Shown: in pieces, positions 15,446 through 24,869 of the stretch
Position numbering within the stretch: position 1 is the stretch's first letter
Layout of the letters: each line of letters begins with the position of its first letter
Assembly (NCBI GenBank): GCA_964525935.1
Contig: CAZGJZ010000005.1
Span: forward strand, 62,001-126,000
Direction: 5' to 3'
Origin: UBA2377 sp964525935
Lineage (GTDB): Bacteria; Verrucomicrobiota; Verrucomicrobiia; Opitutales; Opitutaceae
DNA length: 64,000 nt
The notes under the pieces: generated by a model
The model's database searches: none
Seen by the model: only the letters and a program-made list of their open reading frames with translations
What the model was told of the DNA's origin: nothing
Made by a program: the position numbers and the translations under genes

Positions 15446-17534
15446 CCGCCACCTTTTTCTTATCCGCGGGATGCTGGCCGCCGCGCTGCTGTTGCTCTGC
15501 ACCGCACCGCTGGCCGCGGCCGACTTGCACGTGAACGGTCTCGGCTGGCTCGGCAACCGCACCGCCGAGCAACGCTTGAAGCTCCTCCTCGGCGACCGCG
15601 CGACCGCAACCATGGACGCCAACCTGCTGGAAGACGCCGGCCTCGTGCTGATTTCCGCGCTGGCCGAGGACGGCTACCTCGCGCCGAAACTCACCGTGGA
15701 GGCCGCGCTCGCCGACGGCCAGCAGCTGCGCCAGCCACTCGACGCCAAGCTGGAGCAACCGCTGCCGCGCCCGCTGGCCGCCACGGCGGCGACGCTGCAG
15801 GTCGAGCGCGGGACGCGGTTCACGCTGCGCGAAATCAGTTTCAGCGGCTTGCTCGCGCTGACGGAAAAAGAGGCGCGCGCGTTTTTTGTCGGCGAGAACA
15901 TGCTCATTTCCCTCAACTCCGAGCGGATTTATTCGCCGGGCCGCCTGCGCCGCTCACTCGGCAACCTGGAGGAATCACTCCGCCAGCAAGGCTTCGCCGA
16001 TGCGGTCGTAACGTCGGCGCAGCCGCAAATCGATCCGGCGTCCGGCCACGTCAGCGTCAAGGTCGTCGTGCAGGAAGGCCGCCGCTGGCTGGTGGAGTCG
16101 TTGCAGTTTGCCATCGCCGATGGCAGCACGCCACCCGATCAGCTCGATGGCGTGCGTCTCCACGACCCGTGGAATTCGCTCTGGCGGCAGGACACCACCA
16201 CCGCCATCCGCCGCTGGTATTACACCCGCGGCCATCCGGATGTGCAGATCACCCTTACGCTGCAAACCGCCAACCAACCCGACGGCACCAAGGCCGTGAC
16301 GGTGCTCGCGACCGTTGTGCCCGGCCCCGAGGTGCGCGTGGGCGCCGTGCGTTTCAACGGCAACCGCTACACCCGTGACGCCACCTTGCGCCGGCTGGTC
16401 CGCAGCACGCCGGGCGATTTGCTGAATCCCATCCGCTTCGACAACAGCCAGGCGCGCATTTCGCGGCTCGGTGTTTTTCGCGCGGTCGATCTGCGTTACG
16501 AGCCCGCCGCCGACGACACGCGCGACGTCATCTACGATCTCACCGAGGGCCGCCGCCAGGAAGTGAACCTGCTCGCCGGCTACGGCAGCTACGAACAACT
16601 CCGCGGCGGCATCGAGTGGCGGCAATCCAACGTCCTCGGTCGCGCGCACACGAGCACCCTCAAGCTCGCGCAGTCGATGAAGAGCTCGCAGGGCGATTAT
16701 ATCTACACGGTGCCCGATCTCTTCGGCACGACCCTCGACGGCAGCTCGCGCCTCTTTGGCCTGCGCCGCGAGGAGCTTTCCTTCCTGCACGAGGAATACG
16801 GCGCCAACGTTTCCGTGCTCTGGCCCGTCCGCCGGCTCGGGTTTGCGCTCACCACCGGCTACACGTTCAAGCACGTGCGCAACACCGACAACGAGCTCGC
16901 CACGCAAGCCACCGACGAGGACCAGTCGAACATCGGCAGCCTCGACATCGGCCTCGTGCGCGACCGCCGCGACAATCCGTTGCGCCCGCGCAAGGGTTAC
17001 AAGGTTTCCCTCCAAGCCGAACTCGCCGACCGCACGCTCGGCAGCGATGTGTTTTACCAGCAGTTCGTCCTCGCCGGTTCCTACCACACCAGCTGGGGCA
17101 AAGGTCGCTGGATTCATCTCGGGCTGTCGCATGGCGTGGTGACCACGGTCGGCAACTCCGACGTCTCCACCGTGCCCGTCAGCGTGTTCTTTTTCCCCGG
17201 TGGCGACGGCTCCATCCGCGGCTACCAAAAAGGCGAGGCTGCGCCGCGCGCCGCCAACGGCCTGTTCGTCGGCGCCCATGCCTACCTGCAGGCCAATGTG
17301 GAACTGGAGCAGGCACTCACCCCCAAATGGTCGGTCGTGGCGTTTTTCGACGCCATCGGCACCGCCGCGCAGCTGGCCGACTATCCGTTTTCCGAAAAAC
17401 TCTACGCCGCCGGCCTCGGCGTGCGTTACCAAACCATCATCGGTCCCGTGCGGCTGGAATACGGCCGCAACCTCAACCCCCGTCCACTGGATCCCAGCGG
17501 CACCGTCCTATTCTCGATCGGCTTTCCGTTCTGA
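15432..17534 (+). CDS. tamA: BamA/TamA family outer-membrane protein
   Basis: 700 residues. A signal peptide ends near AAAD (residue ~33). POTRA-like domains include TLREISFSGLLALTEKEARAFF and VRVGAVRFNGNRYTRDATLRRL. A C-terminal 16-stranded Omp85 barrel follows, with GDGSIRGYQKG (the conserved RGY of the barrel lid) and a terminal aromatic (IGFPF). As the partner of TamB it would insert or transport outer-membrane components. Assignment as TamA rather than BamA rests on the overlap with tamB. Its stop is followed after 25 bases by the convergent PEP-CTERM gene. Confidence 0.85.
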   Translation: MKRNSRHLFLIRGMLAAALLLLCTAPLAAADLHVNGLGWLGNRTAEQRLKLLLGDRATATMDANLLEDAGLVLISALAEDGYLAPKLTVEAALADGQQLRQPLDAKLEQPLPRPLAATAATLQVERGTRFTLREISFSGLLALTEKEARAFFVGENMLISLNSERIYSPGRLRRSLGNLEESLRQQGFADAVVTSAQPQIDPASGHVSVKVVVQEGRRWLVESLQFAIADGSTPPDQLDGVRLHDPWNSLWRQDTTTAIRRWYYTRGHPDVQITLTLQTANQPDGTKAVTVLATVVPGPEVRVGAVRFNGNRYTRDATLRRLVRSTPGDLLNPIRFDNSQARISRLGVFRAVDLRYEPAADDTRDVIYDLTEGRRQEVNLLAGYGSYEQLRGGIEWRQSNVLGRAHTSTLKLAQSMKSSQGDYIYTVPDLFGTTLDGSSRLFGLRREELSFLHEEYGANVSVLWPVRRLGFALTTGYTFKHVRNTDNELATQATDEDQSNIGSLDIGLVRDRRDNPLRPRKGYKVSLQAELADRTLGSDVFYQQFVLAGSYHTSWGKGRWIHLGLSHGVVTTVGNSDVSTVPVSVFFFPGGDGSIRGYQKGEAAPRAANGLFVGAHAYLQANVELEQALTPKWSVVAFFDAIGTAAQLADYPFSEKLYAAGLGVRYQTIIGPVRLEYGRNLNPRPLDPSGTVLFSIGFPF

Positions 17535-17559
17535 GCGGCCACGGTCGGCCGCACAATCC

Positions 17560-20500
17560 TCAGCGCCGCCGGCGCGCAAACCACAGCAACCCGACCCCGA
17601 GCGCGAGCAGGGCGTAAGTCGAGGGTTCGGGGACGGGCGTGAAGTTCAGCTGCAGGCTGTTGCCGGACTGCGTGAATGAAATGTCGTAGTAGCCGTCGAA
17701 ATTGGTCGTGAACTGGTTTGCGTTGAGACTGAAACTGGCGGCGTCGAAACCGGTAATGCTCCCCGCGGACGCGAGCGTGAGCGTGAAAGGCGCGAGCGGA
17801 TCCGCCAGTTCCATCACGCCGTGGCCGCCCTCCCAATTGAGGGAATAGATATTGATGCTGTAGCGGTTGCCGGGCGTCGCGGTGATGTTGAGCGTGCCGT
17901 TGACCTGAAGGCTGTCGTAGCCGTAGCCGGCGGATTGCGTGGGATCCTGGATTTCGAATTCCAAAAAGCCGCCGCCCGCGAGCGTGAGATCCGAGAAGGT
18001 CATCGTGCCGGGCGAATATCCCGGCGCGAGGCCAACCCCGAGGCCGATGGTCAGGGGCTGCGTGAAGGTGCCGTTGCCGGTGAGCGCGCCACCGCCGGCG
18101 CCAAAGATAATCTGGTTGGTGAACGCGATGCCGCTGTCGGCACCGAGCCGGCCGCCATCGACCGTGATGTCGCCCGTGCCGAAGGCCTGGTTGTGGCCGG
18201 CGATCAACGCGCCCTGCTTGATCGTGGTGCCGCCGGTGTAGTCACTCGCCCCGCCCAGGGTCTGCACCGCGAGGCCGTCTTTGATGAGGCTGCCGTCGCC
18301 GGTGATTGAGCCGAGGTAATACTGGTTTCCGGCGCCGCCGTCATTGTGCACCCCGATCGTAAGCGCCACGCCGTCCCCGAGCGTGATGGTCGAGCCGGAA
18401 CTCTCATAGTAGCTGGTATCGCTGATGCCACCGACCACGGGATTGCCGGCGAGAAAACGCACGTGCGCGGCGCCCTCGTAGTAATTGTAGCCTAAGAACA
18501 GCCGGTTCGAACCGCTGCCCACCGTCTCCGCCGTGGTAAACACCACGGTGCCGCCCAAAATGGAGATGTCGCCGGCAAAGGTATTTTGGCCGGTCAGCGT
18601 CAGGGTGTTGTTGGATTCCTTGGAGAGGCCGCCGTTGCCGCTGATCACCCCGGTCAGCGTGAGGTTGCGGTTGCCCGGGGTGTCGTAGTCGTCGTAACCA
18701 AACCCCGTCCCGCCGCCCACTCGCAACCGAGCCCCGTCCTCCATTGCGATCGGGTTGGCCACCGTGAAGTCGGGGGCCAGCACCCAAAGACCGCCCGTGG
18801 ATTCACCCTGCACCCGAATCTCGCCGGCGCCCAACGCATCGGTGCGGGTAAAACCCACGGTGGCGTCGAGCAGTTCGAGACCGCCGGTAAAGGTATTCGC
18901 GCCGGTGAGGACGGCATCGTTGTCATCGAGGCGCAGTGTGCCGGCCCCGGAAACCACGCCCAGCACCTCATGAATCACGGGACCCTCGCCGTAACTGTTG
19001 TAATCCAAGGTCAGGGTTTTGTCGTCGGCGATTTGGACCGTCGTGCCTGCGGCGGCTCGCAACAATGAAATACCCGTGTCGGCGTTGATCGCGAGATTGC
19101 CGCCCGACAAGTAGACCCCGTCGGCCTGCGCCTCTTCACGGGCGTAGATCACATTCGGCGTGGCGGCTTCATCCGTAGTGAGCGAACCGAGGTGGGGATT
19201 CGTGCCCGCGTAGGTCAACGTGCCGGAACCGAGGTAGTCGAGGTGCGTGTGGATGCCGCCGGTGAGCGTCAGACTGGCTGTGGATCCCGTGGCGCCGAGC
19301 GTAAGGTCGCTGGAGCCCTGGATATCGTTGGCGAGCGTCAGCCCGCTGAGGAATAACAGTTGTTGGCCGGTGTCGCTCGTGCCGAGCGTGAGCGCGCCGG
19401 TGCCGAGCGCGGAGTCGTGCTCAAGGGCGAGGATCCCCGACTGAAAAGTCGTCCCGCCCGCGTAAGTATTGGCGCCAGTCAGACGCACGGTGCCGCTGAG
19501 GCCGCCCACGCCCGCATTGTCAGGCAGGCCGATGACCACCGAGGGGATGACCGCGCCGAGCGTCGAATCAACGATGAGCTCGCCGCCCTTGAATCCGGTG
19601 AGTTGGAGCGGGACGCTGCCACCGCCGGTCGTGATCGTGCCGGCGAGGATAACCTTGGTCGTCGTGCCGAGAAAATACGGAGAGGTGCGCGGGGCGCCCT
19701 CCTGCTGGCCGAGCGAGAGATCGATCGTGTCCGTGATCGTGCGCGGGCTCGTCGAAACGGCGGAGTCAAAACCGAGGATGGCCTGGGGTGCGCGCAAATC
19801 CAACCGGGCGAGGAACTCGGCCGGCGTGAGCCCGGCACCTTCCGTGATGCCCGCGTAGGCGAGATTCAACGCGCTGCCGATCGCGGTGAGCTTGACGGAG
19901 CCGGTGGCTGGCAACGCGCCTGCGGTGGCGAAGACGACGGCGCCACCGTTCACTTCCACGCCGCCGGAAAAAGTGTTGTTACCGTGCAGCACCACCGTCG
20001 TTGGAGTGTGATAGCCGATGCTGTTGATGAGCACGCGACGCTCGCCTGTGAGCGCCGAAGTGACGGCGAGTAATCCGCCGCCGAGGCCAAACCGGTAGTC
20101 GTTGCCCTCGCCCGGATTGATCGTCCCGGCGATGACCGCGCTGGTCATGGTTCCAAGGCCTAAATACTGGTTCAATCCGCTAAGATCGAGGTTCTCGGTG
20201 AAAACCTGCGAGGGCCCGGCGGCGATCGTGTCAAAGCCGATCGTGCCGTTGAAACTTTCGCTGGAGATATGGTTGATGAAGCCGGCCTGCACGCCGCTGG
20301 TAAACGCCACGCCCGCATAGCCTTCGTCGCCGCCAAAAATCGTCGTCGTGGGCGCCACCGCCTGCGCGGTCGCGAAAATGGCGCGGCCGTTGACGTGGGT
20401 GTCGCCGGTGTAGCTGTTCGTGCCCGAGAGCACGATCCCGCCGCCGTTCAGCCCGAGACTGGCCTCGGGGGTCTCCGCCGATTCACCGATGTTTCCGCTG

Positions 20501-21375
20501 ATCACCATCGGCAAAAAACCGGTGGCCCCGGAATAGTCCATGTTCTCAAACGTCGTGCTACCCATCAGGGTAATCGGCCCCGAAAAAGTAATCCGGCCGT
20601 TATCCCCCGACCGATAATGCCCAATCGTGCCGGACACCGTCAGCGCCCGATTCAGGTCGAGGATCAGCGGCGTTTCCAAGCGGACATTCGAAAGCGAAAC
20701 GGTTCCGCTGCCATCGAGCGCCTGCGCGTGGCCCAGCGTGAGCGTGGTGTTATAAACGCTCAGCCCGCCGGTGAAATTGCCCGGACCGTTTAGCTGGAGG
20801 TAACCTTGGTTGAGGTAGCTGCTTTGGTAGTAGTAATGCGGCGAGATGGTCAGCTTGCCCGGTCCGCCGATGGCTCCGTCCACCTGGTTGTAAGAGGTCG
20901 TCCAAGTTTGGTCGGCCGTGAGGTTGATCGCGACGGCGGAGTCGAACTGGATCACGCGGCTGTAACCGTTGTTCGGGCTGTTAATGCCTGCGGCCAGTGA
21001 AAGCGTCGTCGTCCCCGCGCTGCTGAAACGGTAGGACGTGCCGTAGTAAGCGTTGTTATCAAAGGCGAGGTAGAGCGAATCGAGCGCGAGCGCGCCATTG
21101 GGCAGCACCACGCGTTCCGGTCCGGTCGCCCACGGCAGTTGGAGTCGTGCGGTGCCATCATTCGTCGGCACCACCCCGCCCGACCAGTTGGCCGTATCGC
21201 TATAGTTGTCCGTCGTGCCTGTGCCAGTCGCCACCCAAAACCAAGTGACCACTTGCGCGTTGGCGTTCGACGTCAACGAAAGCCCCAGAAGCACACCGAG
21301 CAGCGCAAGGCACGAGCGACGGCAGTTGAGCCGGAGAGGGGTCGGGGAAATCACGGAAGGCGCAGGTTGATGCAA
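17560..21375 (-). CDS. PEP-CTERM protein built of autotransporter-associated beta-strand repeats
   Basis: 1271 residues. An N-terminal signal peptide ends near SNANAQ (residue ~41). At least seven repeats of the G-x-N-x-(Y/F)-x-G-x-T type are visible, e.g. GTNSYTGDTHV, GNNTFSGGVEV, GANTYAGGTTF, GANTFTGGLEL, GQNTFAGDISI and GASDYTGGTTI. These are typical of autotransporter-associated repeat proteins that form beta-helices. There is no autotransporter barrel. Instead the C-terminus is VPEPSTYALLALGVGLLWFARRRR, a PEP-CTERM sorting signal (motif, hydrophobic helix, Arg tail) recognised by an exosortase. It is probably an exported surface or matrix protein. No exosortase is in the window. Confidence 0.88.
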   Translation of the reverse strand: MHQPAPSVISPTPLRLNCRRSCLALLGVLLGLSLTSNANAQVVTWFWVATGTGTTDNYSDTANWSGGVVPTNDGTARLQLPWATGPERVVLPNGALALDSLYLAFDNNAYYGTSYRFSSAGTTTLSLAAGINSPNNGYSRVIQFDSAVAINLTADQTWTTSYNQVDGAIGGPGKLTISPHYYYQSSYLNQGYLQLNGPGNFTGGLSVYNTTLTLGHAQALDGSGTVSLSNVRLETPLILDLNRALTVSGTIGHYRSGDNGRITFSGPITLMGSTTFENMDYSGATGFLPMVISGNIGESAETPEASLGLNGGGIVLSGTNSYTGDTHVNGRAIFATAQAVAPTTTIFGGDEGYAGVAFTSGVQAGFINHISSESFNGTIGFDTIAAGPSQVFTENLDLSGLNQYLGLGTMTSAVIAGTINPGEGNDYRFGLGGGLLAVTSALTGERRVLINSIGYHTPTTVVLHGNNTFSGGVEVNGGAVVFATAGALPATGSVKLTAIGSALNLAYAGITEGAGLTPAEFLARLDLRAPQAILGFDSAVSTSPRTITDTIDLSLGQQEGAPRTSPYFLGTTTKVILAGTITTGGGSVPLQLTGFKGGELIVDSTLGAVIPSVVIGLPDNAGVGGLSGTVRLTGANTYAGGTTFQSGILALEHDSALGTGALTLGTSDTGQQLLFLSGLTLANDIQGSSDLTLGATGSTASLTLTGGIHTHLDYLGSGTLTYAGTNPHLGSLTTDEAATPNVIYAREEAQADGVYLSGGNLAINADTGISLLRAAAGTTVQIADDKTLTLDYNSYGEGPVIHEVLGVVSGAGTLRLDDNDAVLTGANTFTGGLELLDATVGFTRTDALGAGEIRVQGESTGGLWVLAPDFTVANPIAMEDGARLRVGGGTGFGYDDYDTPGNRNLTLTGVISGNGGLSKESNNTLTLTGQNTFAGDISILGGTVVFTTAETVGSGSNRLFLGYNYYEGAAHVRFLAGNPVVGGISDTSYYESSGSTITLGDGVALTIGVHNDGGAGNQYYLGSITGDGSLIKDGLAVQTLGGASDYTGGTTIKQGALIAGHNQAFGTGDITVDGGRLGADSGIAFTNQIIFGAGGGALTGNGTFTQPLTIGLGVGLAPGYSPGTMTFSDLTLAGGGFLEFEIQDPTQSAGYGYDSLQVNGTLNITATPGNRYSINIYSLNWEGGHGVMELADPLAPFTLTLASAGSITGFDAASFSLNANQFTTNFDGYYDISFTQSGNSLQLNFTPVPEPSTYALLALGVGLLWFARRRR

Positions 21376-21514
21376 GAACTATGCCATAAGGTGTCCACAA
21401 GCAATCCCCGGGTTTTCCCGGGCGGGTTGGCTTTCGAGGCGGCGACCAAGCCACACCCGCGGTTCGGTTCACCGGGAGCTTGTGCAACCCGGAGGCGCGT
21501 TCAAAGCTCGCGCG

Positions 21515-22096
21515 ATGGATGCCCACACCCAAGCCCGCGCGTTGATCGATTCGGCTCACGCCGCTGATCCGGCGCGGGCCGCTGACGGACGCCCCGCCGA
21601 GCTCGTTTACGCCGACCGCGTCGAGGCCTGGGTCGTGCGGCTGGTGCCGGCGGCTTCCGCCCATTTGCGACTCGCCGCGCGCTGCCAGCACCTCGAACGC
21701 TTTCTCACGCCGCGGGCCACCTTCCCCGAAGGCAAGGCCGGCTACCTGCAGTGGCGCAAATTCCTCTACCAAAAGCAGGCCGATCGCGCGCGCGAACTCC
21801 TCCTCGCCGCCAGTGTGCCCGCCGCTGAAGCCGCCGAAGTGGCGACATGGGTTTCCAAAAGCGGCCTGAAAACCAATCCCGGCACGCAAGCCCTCGAAGA
21901 CGCCGCCGTCCTCGTCTTTCTGGAAAACGAAATCACCGCCTTCGCCGCGCAGCACGCCGACTACCCGCGCGAAAAGTTCGTGGATATCCTGAAGAAAACC
22001 TGGCGCAAACTCAGCCCCACCGGGCAGCAAGCCGCCGGCACGCTCGCCCTGCCCCCCGCCATCGCCGCCCTCGTCCGCGAGGCGACGGCCGGTTAA
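21515..22096 (+). CDS. DUF4202 domain-containing protein
   Basis: 193 residues from the ATG at 21515. ARALIDSAHAADPARA at the start, HLRLAARCQHLERF in the middle and a long helical C-terminus fit the DUF4202 family, a predicted all-alpha domain with conserved His residues and no assigned activity. A GTG at 21482 would add 11 residues and has GGGAG just upstream, so the start is uncertain. It is convergent with the 22093 gene and overlaps its end by 4 bases. Confidence 0.8.
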   Translation: MDAHTQARALIDSAHAADPARAADGRPAELVYADRVEAWVVRLVPAASAHLRLAARCQHLERFLTPRATFPEGKAGYLQWRKFLYQKQADRARELLLAASVPAAEAAEVATWVSKSGLKTNPGTQALEDAAVLVFLENEITAFAAQHADYPREKFVDILKKTWRKLSPTGQQAAGTLALPPAIAALVREATAG

Positions 22097-23211
22097 GTCT
22101 CGACAGACGTTGCAGGCAGGACCGGCGCCAAGCCAAAGCCCAACGCGTCCGCCAAACCGTAATCTCCCGCGTCCAACTCCCCGCCCGCACCAAACATCAG
22201 CGGCCGCGCCACTACATCCTTTGCAAGCAATAGCGTGCCAAACGCACCTTCTTGCGCGAGCAATCCTTTGCCCCGCCAGGTTTGAGCCAGCGTTAGCGCC
22301 GCACGCGTTAGCAAACTGGTCTCCCCCACCTGGCAGCCAAGAATCAGCGGAATACCCATCGCCCGTGCTTGTTCCGCGACCTCCAGCGAACGCAGCAATC
22401 CGCCCATCTTCGATATCCGTAAATTAATGATCCAGTCTCTCGGATTCGCGCGTAAATGTCGGAGCTGCTCCACGCGCAAAAAACTCTCGTCGAGGATCAC
22501 CTTGATCCCGGCCGCCGCCGCGATTTTGCCCGCCGCCTCGTAGTCGCCGGACGCCAGCGGCTCTTCAATCGCATACACCGGCAGCCCCAAGCGCTCCAAG
22601 TAACCCAACACGACGTCCGGCTCACGCCACAGGTTGTTCGCATCAAGCCGCAACGCGCCAATGGCATCGCCCGCCGCCCTAAGCATGGTCGCACGCGTGA
22701 AATCTGCCGGGGTGCCGTCCAGCTTCACCTTGAAATCGCGAAAGCCCATCTGCCGGTAGCGCTCCAGTTGCCCTTGGAAAATATCCGGCGGCTCCGCTCC
22801 GAGCACCGCGCTGTAGAAAAAAGGCCCACCGACCGCCGGCAACTCCAGCAACATCTCTACGCCTTGCGCCCGCTCCCGGGCCAGCACGTCGAGCAGCGCC
22901 AGTTCGATGGCGCACCATGCCGCCGGGTTGGCGTCGATCACCACCGCATGCGCCGCGACCCACGCCTGCAACGCGCTTAGATCTTCGAGGCCCGACACCT
23001 CGGGTTCCACGTGCCGAATAAAAGCCAAAGCCGTTGCCACCGACTCGCCGGTCACATACTCGCGCGGGCAGCCTTCGCCATAACCGCGCACGCCCGTCAC
23101 CGACTCCGCCTCCACCCATACGCTTTGGGTCGTGCGACGCTCGGCGGCGGCATGTTTGAAGCTCCGCTTAAACGGAATTTCCAAGGCCTGCGCGTGTAAT
23201 TTTTGAATCAT
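22093..23211 (-). CDS. Enolase-superfamily epimerase/cycloisomerase (dipeptide epimerase / N-acylamino acid racemase / OSBS group)
   Basis: 372 residues. It has the muconate-lactonizing-enzyme subgroup layout: K161-x-K163 on one side of the active site (FKVKLDG), Mg2+ ligands D190 (RLDANN), E216 (IEEP) and D241 (LDES), and K268 on the other side (RISKMGG). A facing Lys pair is what dipeptide epimerases, N-acylamino acid racemases and o-succinylbenzoate synthases share; sequence alone cannot choose between them. Its ATG (23211) overlaps the stop of the GH3-family gene in an ATGA, so both are translated together. An amino-acid conjugate made by GH3 is an attractive substrate (inference). Confidence 0.83.
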   Translation of the reverse strand: MIQKLHAQALEIPFKRSFKHAAAERRTTQSVWVEAESVTGVRGYGEGCPREYVTGESVATALAFIRHVEPEVSGLEDLSALQAWVAAHAVVIDANPAAWCAIELALLDVLARERAQGVEMLLELPAVGGPFFYSAVLGAEPPDIFQGQLERYRQMGFRDFKVKLDGTPADFTRATMLRAAGDAIGALRLDANNLWREPDVVLGYLERLGLPVYAIEEPLASGDYEAAGKIAAAAGIKVILDESFLRVEQLRHLRANPRDWIINLRISKMGGLLRSLEVAEQARAMGIPLILGCQVGETSLLTRAALTLAQTWRGKGLLAQEGAFGTLLLAKDVVARPLMFGAGGELDAGDYGLADALGFGLAPVLPATSVET

Positions 23212-24869
23212 GGCGCGGATTCCAACCAAGCCTCGAAATCAAACGCCACCTTCGCCCCAAGTTGCAACCGCACGAACTTGAATTGCGCCTCGCGCTGCCC
23301 TTGCGCCACCAACTGCGCCTTGTAGGCCTCGCCCGCGCCCGGGCGGAGGGACTTCAGCGCGATGGGTCGCAACCGTCCGCTACTGCGCTTGCTTTTGTAT
23401 TCCAGATTTCGCGCCGCAAGTTCCGTGTCCAATTCATCGGCCAAGCCCCCGGCCGCACCGCCGGGCGCCTCCCAATATAAAATGTAACCCTGCCGCCCCG
23501 GATCAGCGACGAGCAGAAAAAACGCCGGGCTCCAATCCCGGCGCCGTAGCAGTGTTTCCACCGCCTCGCACACCTGGCTTTCGTAGAGCTTTTCGCCGGT
23601 GATGTTGGTGGCTCCGGCGCCTTTCTCCAGAAACTTGATCGTCGGCGTTTTTTCGTAAAATCCGTCCACCGTCACGAGGTCGTTCATGAAGTAGCGATAC
23701 AGTCCGGTCTGCGTGGTGATAATCACATGATAAACCCGGCCGGCTTCGAGCTGCGCGACCGTGCGGACCTGCCGTCCGCCGGCTTCCCAATCATCCCGCT
23801 CGATGAATTCGAAGTAATTTTCATGGAGCGTCGGCACCTCCAGCCGGCGCAGCGAATCCACCACCAGGCTGCCGCGACATTCACTCGCGAGATAACCCAG
23901 CTCAAGGATCGGCACGCCCGCCGGCAGTTGCCGCTGCAAGGCCGGCAACAGCACCCGGCAGCTTCCTTCCCTCCAGCAGGAAACCGCCTTCAGCTGTGGC
24001 CACAGTTTCGCAAAAGTCACTTCCCCCGCCGCAAAGAGCACCCTGAGTTCCATCGCCCGTTGTGGATCTCTCCGAAACACCGCCTGCAAGCCGCGATAGG
24101 TTGTTTGATCCAGTTTTTCCCGGCCCGGGATCACCCCGGTTTCCACCGCAGCGACGAGGGTATCCGCCTGCTGGCTGATTACTTCCGCGACCTTGAGAAA
24201 CGTCGAAGGATTCGCACCGGCCACGTAGGTGATATCCCGTTCCGCCAGCGCAAAGGTGGCAATCAGTTCATACTTCAAGGCGTGATCCGCGCAGGCAAAG
24301 ACTGCCGCTGGCACGACGTATTTCCGGCGCAAGAGCCAGGGCATGCTCTGGTAAATCAGACCCGACATTGAACCGAAGGGCGTGCCCGTGGGCAGCCAGC
24401 CCTCGATGGCCGGACTGACAAACGCCAGCGTCTTCCCGCTGAAAAGACCCGGGATCGCCGAATGATGGGCCTGCGCATAGATCCGTTGGCTCTGACGGTA
24501 ATGCGTCACCGTGTCCGCGAGGATCGGAATGTATTTCGGTTTACCCGTCGTCCCGCTGGTCTGCGCATACATGATCGGCTGCACCGCCAGCAGCTCGGGC
24601 GTTTTCTGCGTCTCCTGTCGCTCGATGTAAGGCCGCAAATCCTCGTAGGTTTGGATCGGCACCCGCGCCGCATAAGTCTCGGGCGAATCAATCTCGGCAA
24701 AGTGATGTTCGCGGCCAAATGTCGTCGCTTGATTGCGCCGTAAAATCGCCCGAAGCAGCCGTGCCTGGGCCGCAGCGGGGTCGTGCATCAACCGCAGGAA
24801 CGGCCGCCGCCACCGCCTGCCGGCCCAAGTCATGCGCCACCGCACGAGAAAATTGAGCCCGGCGTTCAT
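23208..24869 (-). CDS. GH3 auxin-responsive family acyl-acid amido synthetase-like protein
   Basis: 553 residues, close to the size of plant GH3 enzymes. The adenylate-forming P-loop-like motif is YAQTSGTTGKPKYIP (residues 101-115). Later blocks are ELGYLASEC, YHVIITTQTGLYRYFMNDLV and FLEKGAGATNITGEKLYE. The plant enzymes activate a carboxylic acid as acyl-AMP and transfer it to an amino acid; bacterial members are mostly uncharacterised. It overlaps by 4 bases at both ends with its neighbours (hydroxylase upstream, epimerase downstream). The acid and amino acid used here are unknown. Confidence 0.85.
   Translation of the reverse strand: MNAGLNFLVRWRMTWAGRRWRRPFLRLMHDPAAAQARLLRAILRRNQATTFGREHHFAEIDSPETYAARVPIQTYEDLRPYIERQETQKTPELLAVQPIMYAQTSGTTGKPKYIPILADTVTHYRQSQRIYAQAHHSAIPGLFSGKTLAFVSPAIEGWLPTGTPFGSMSGLIYQSMPWLLRRKYVVPAAVFACADHALKYELIATFALAERDITYVAGANPSTFLKVAEVISQQADTLVAAVETGVIPGREKLDQTTYRGLQAVFRRDPQRAMELRVLFAAGEVTFAKLWPQLKAVSCWREGSCRVLLPALQRQLPAGVPILELGYLASECRGSLVVDSLRRLEVPTLHENYFEFIERDDWEAGGRQVRTVAQLEAGRVYHVIITTQTGLYRYFMNDLVTVDGFYEKTPTIKFLEKGAGATNITGEKLYESQVCEAVETLLRRRDWSPAFFLLVADPGRQGYILYWEAPGGAAGGLADELDTELAARNLEYKSKRSSGRLRPIALKSLRPGAGEAYKAQLVAQGQREAQFKFVRLQLGAKVAFDFEAWLESAP

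Noticed and set aside
15975..17432. A 485-codon minus-strand frame within the tamA-like gene
   Set aside because: Antisense shadow; the plus-strand frame has a signal peptide, POTRA domains and an Omp85 barrel.
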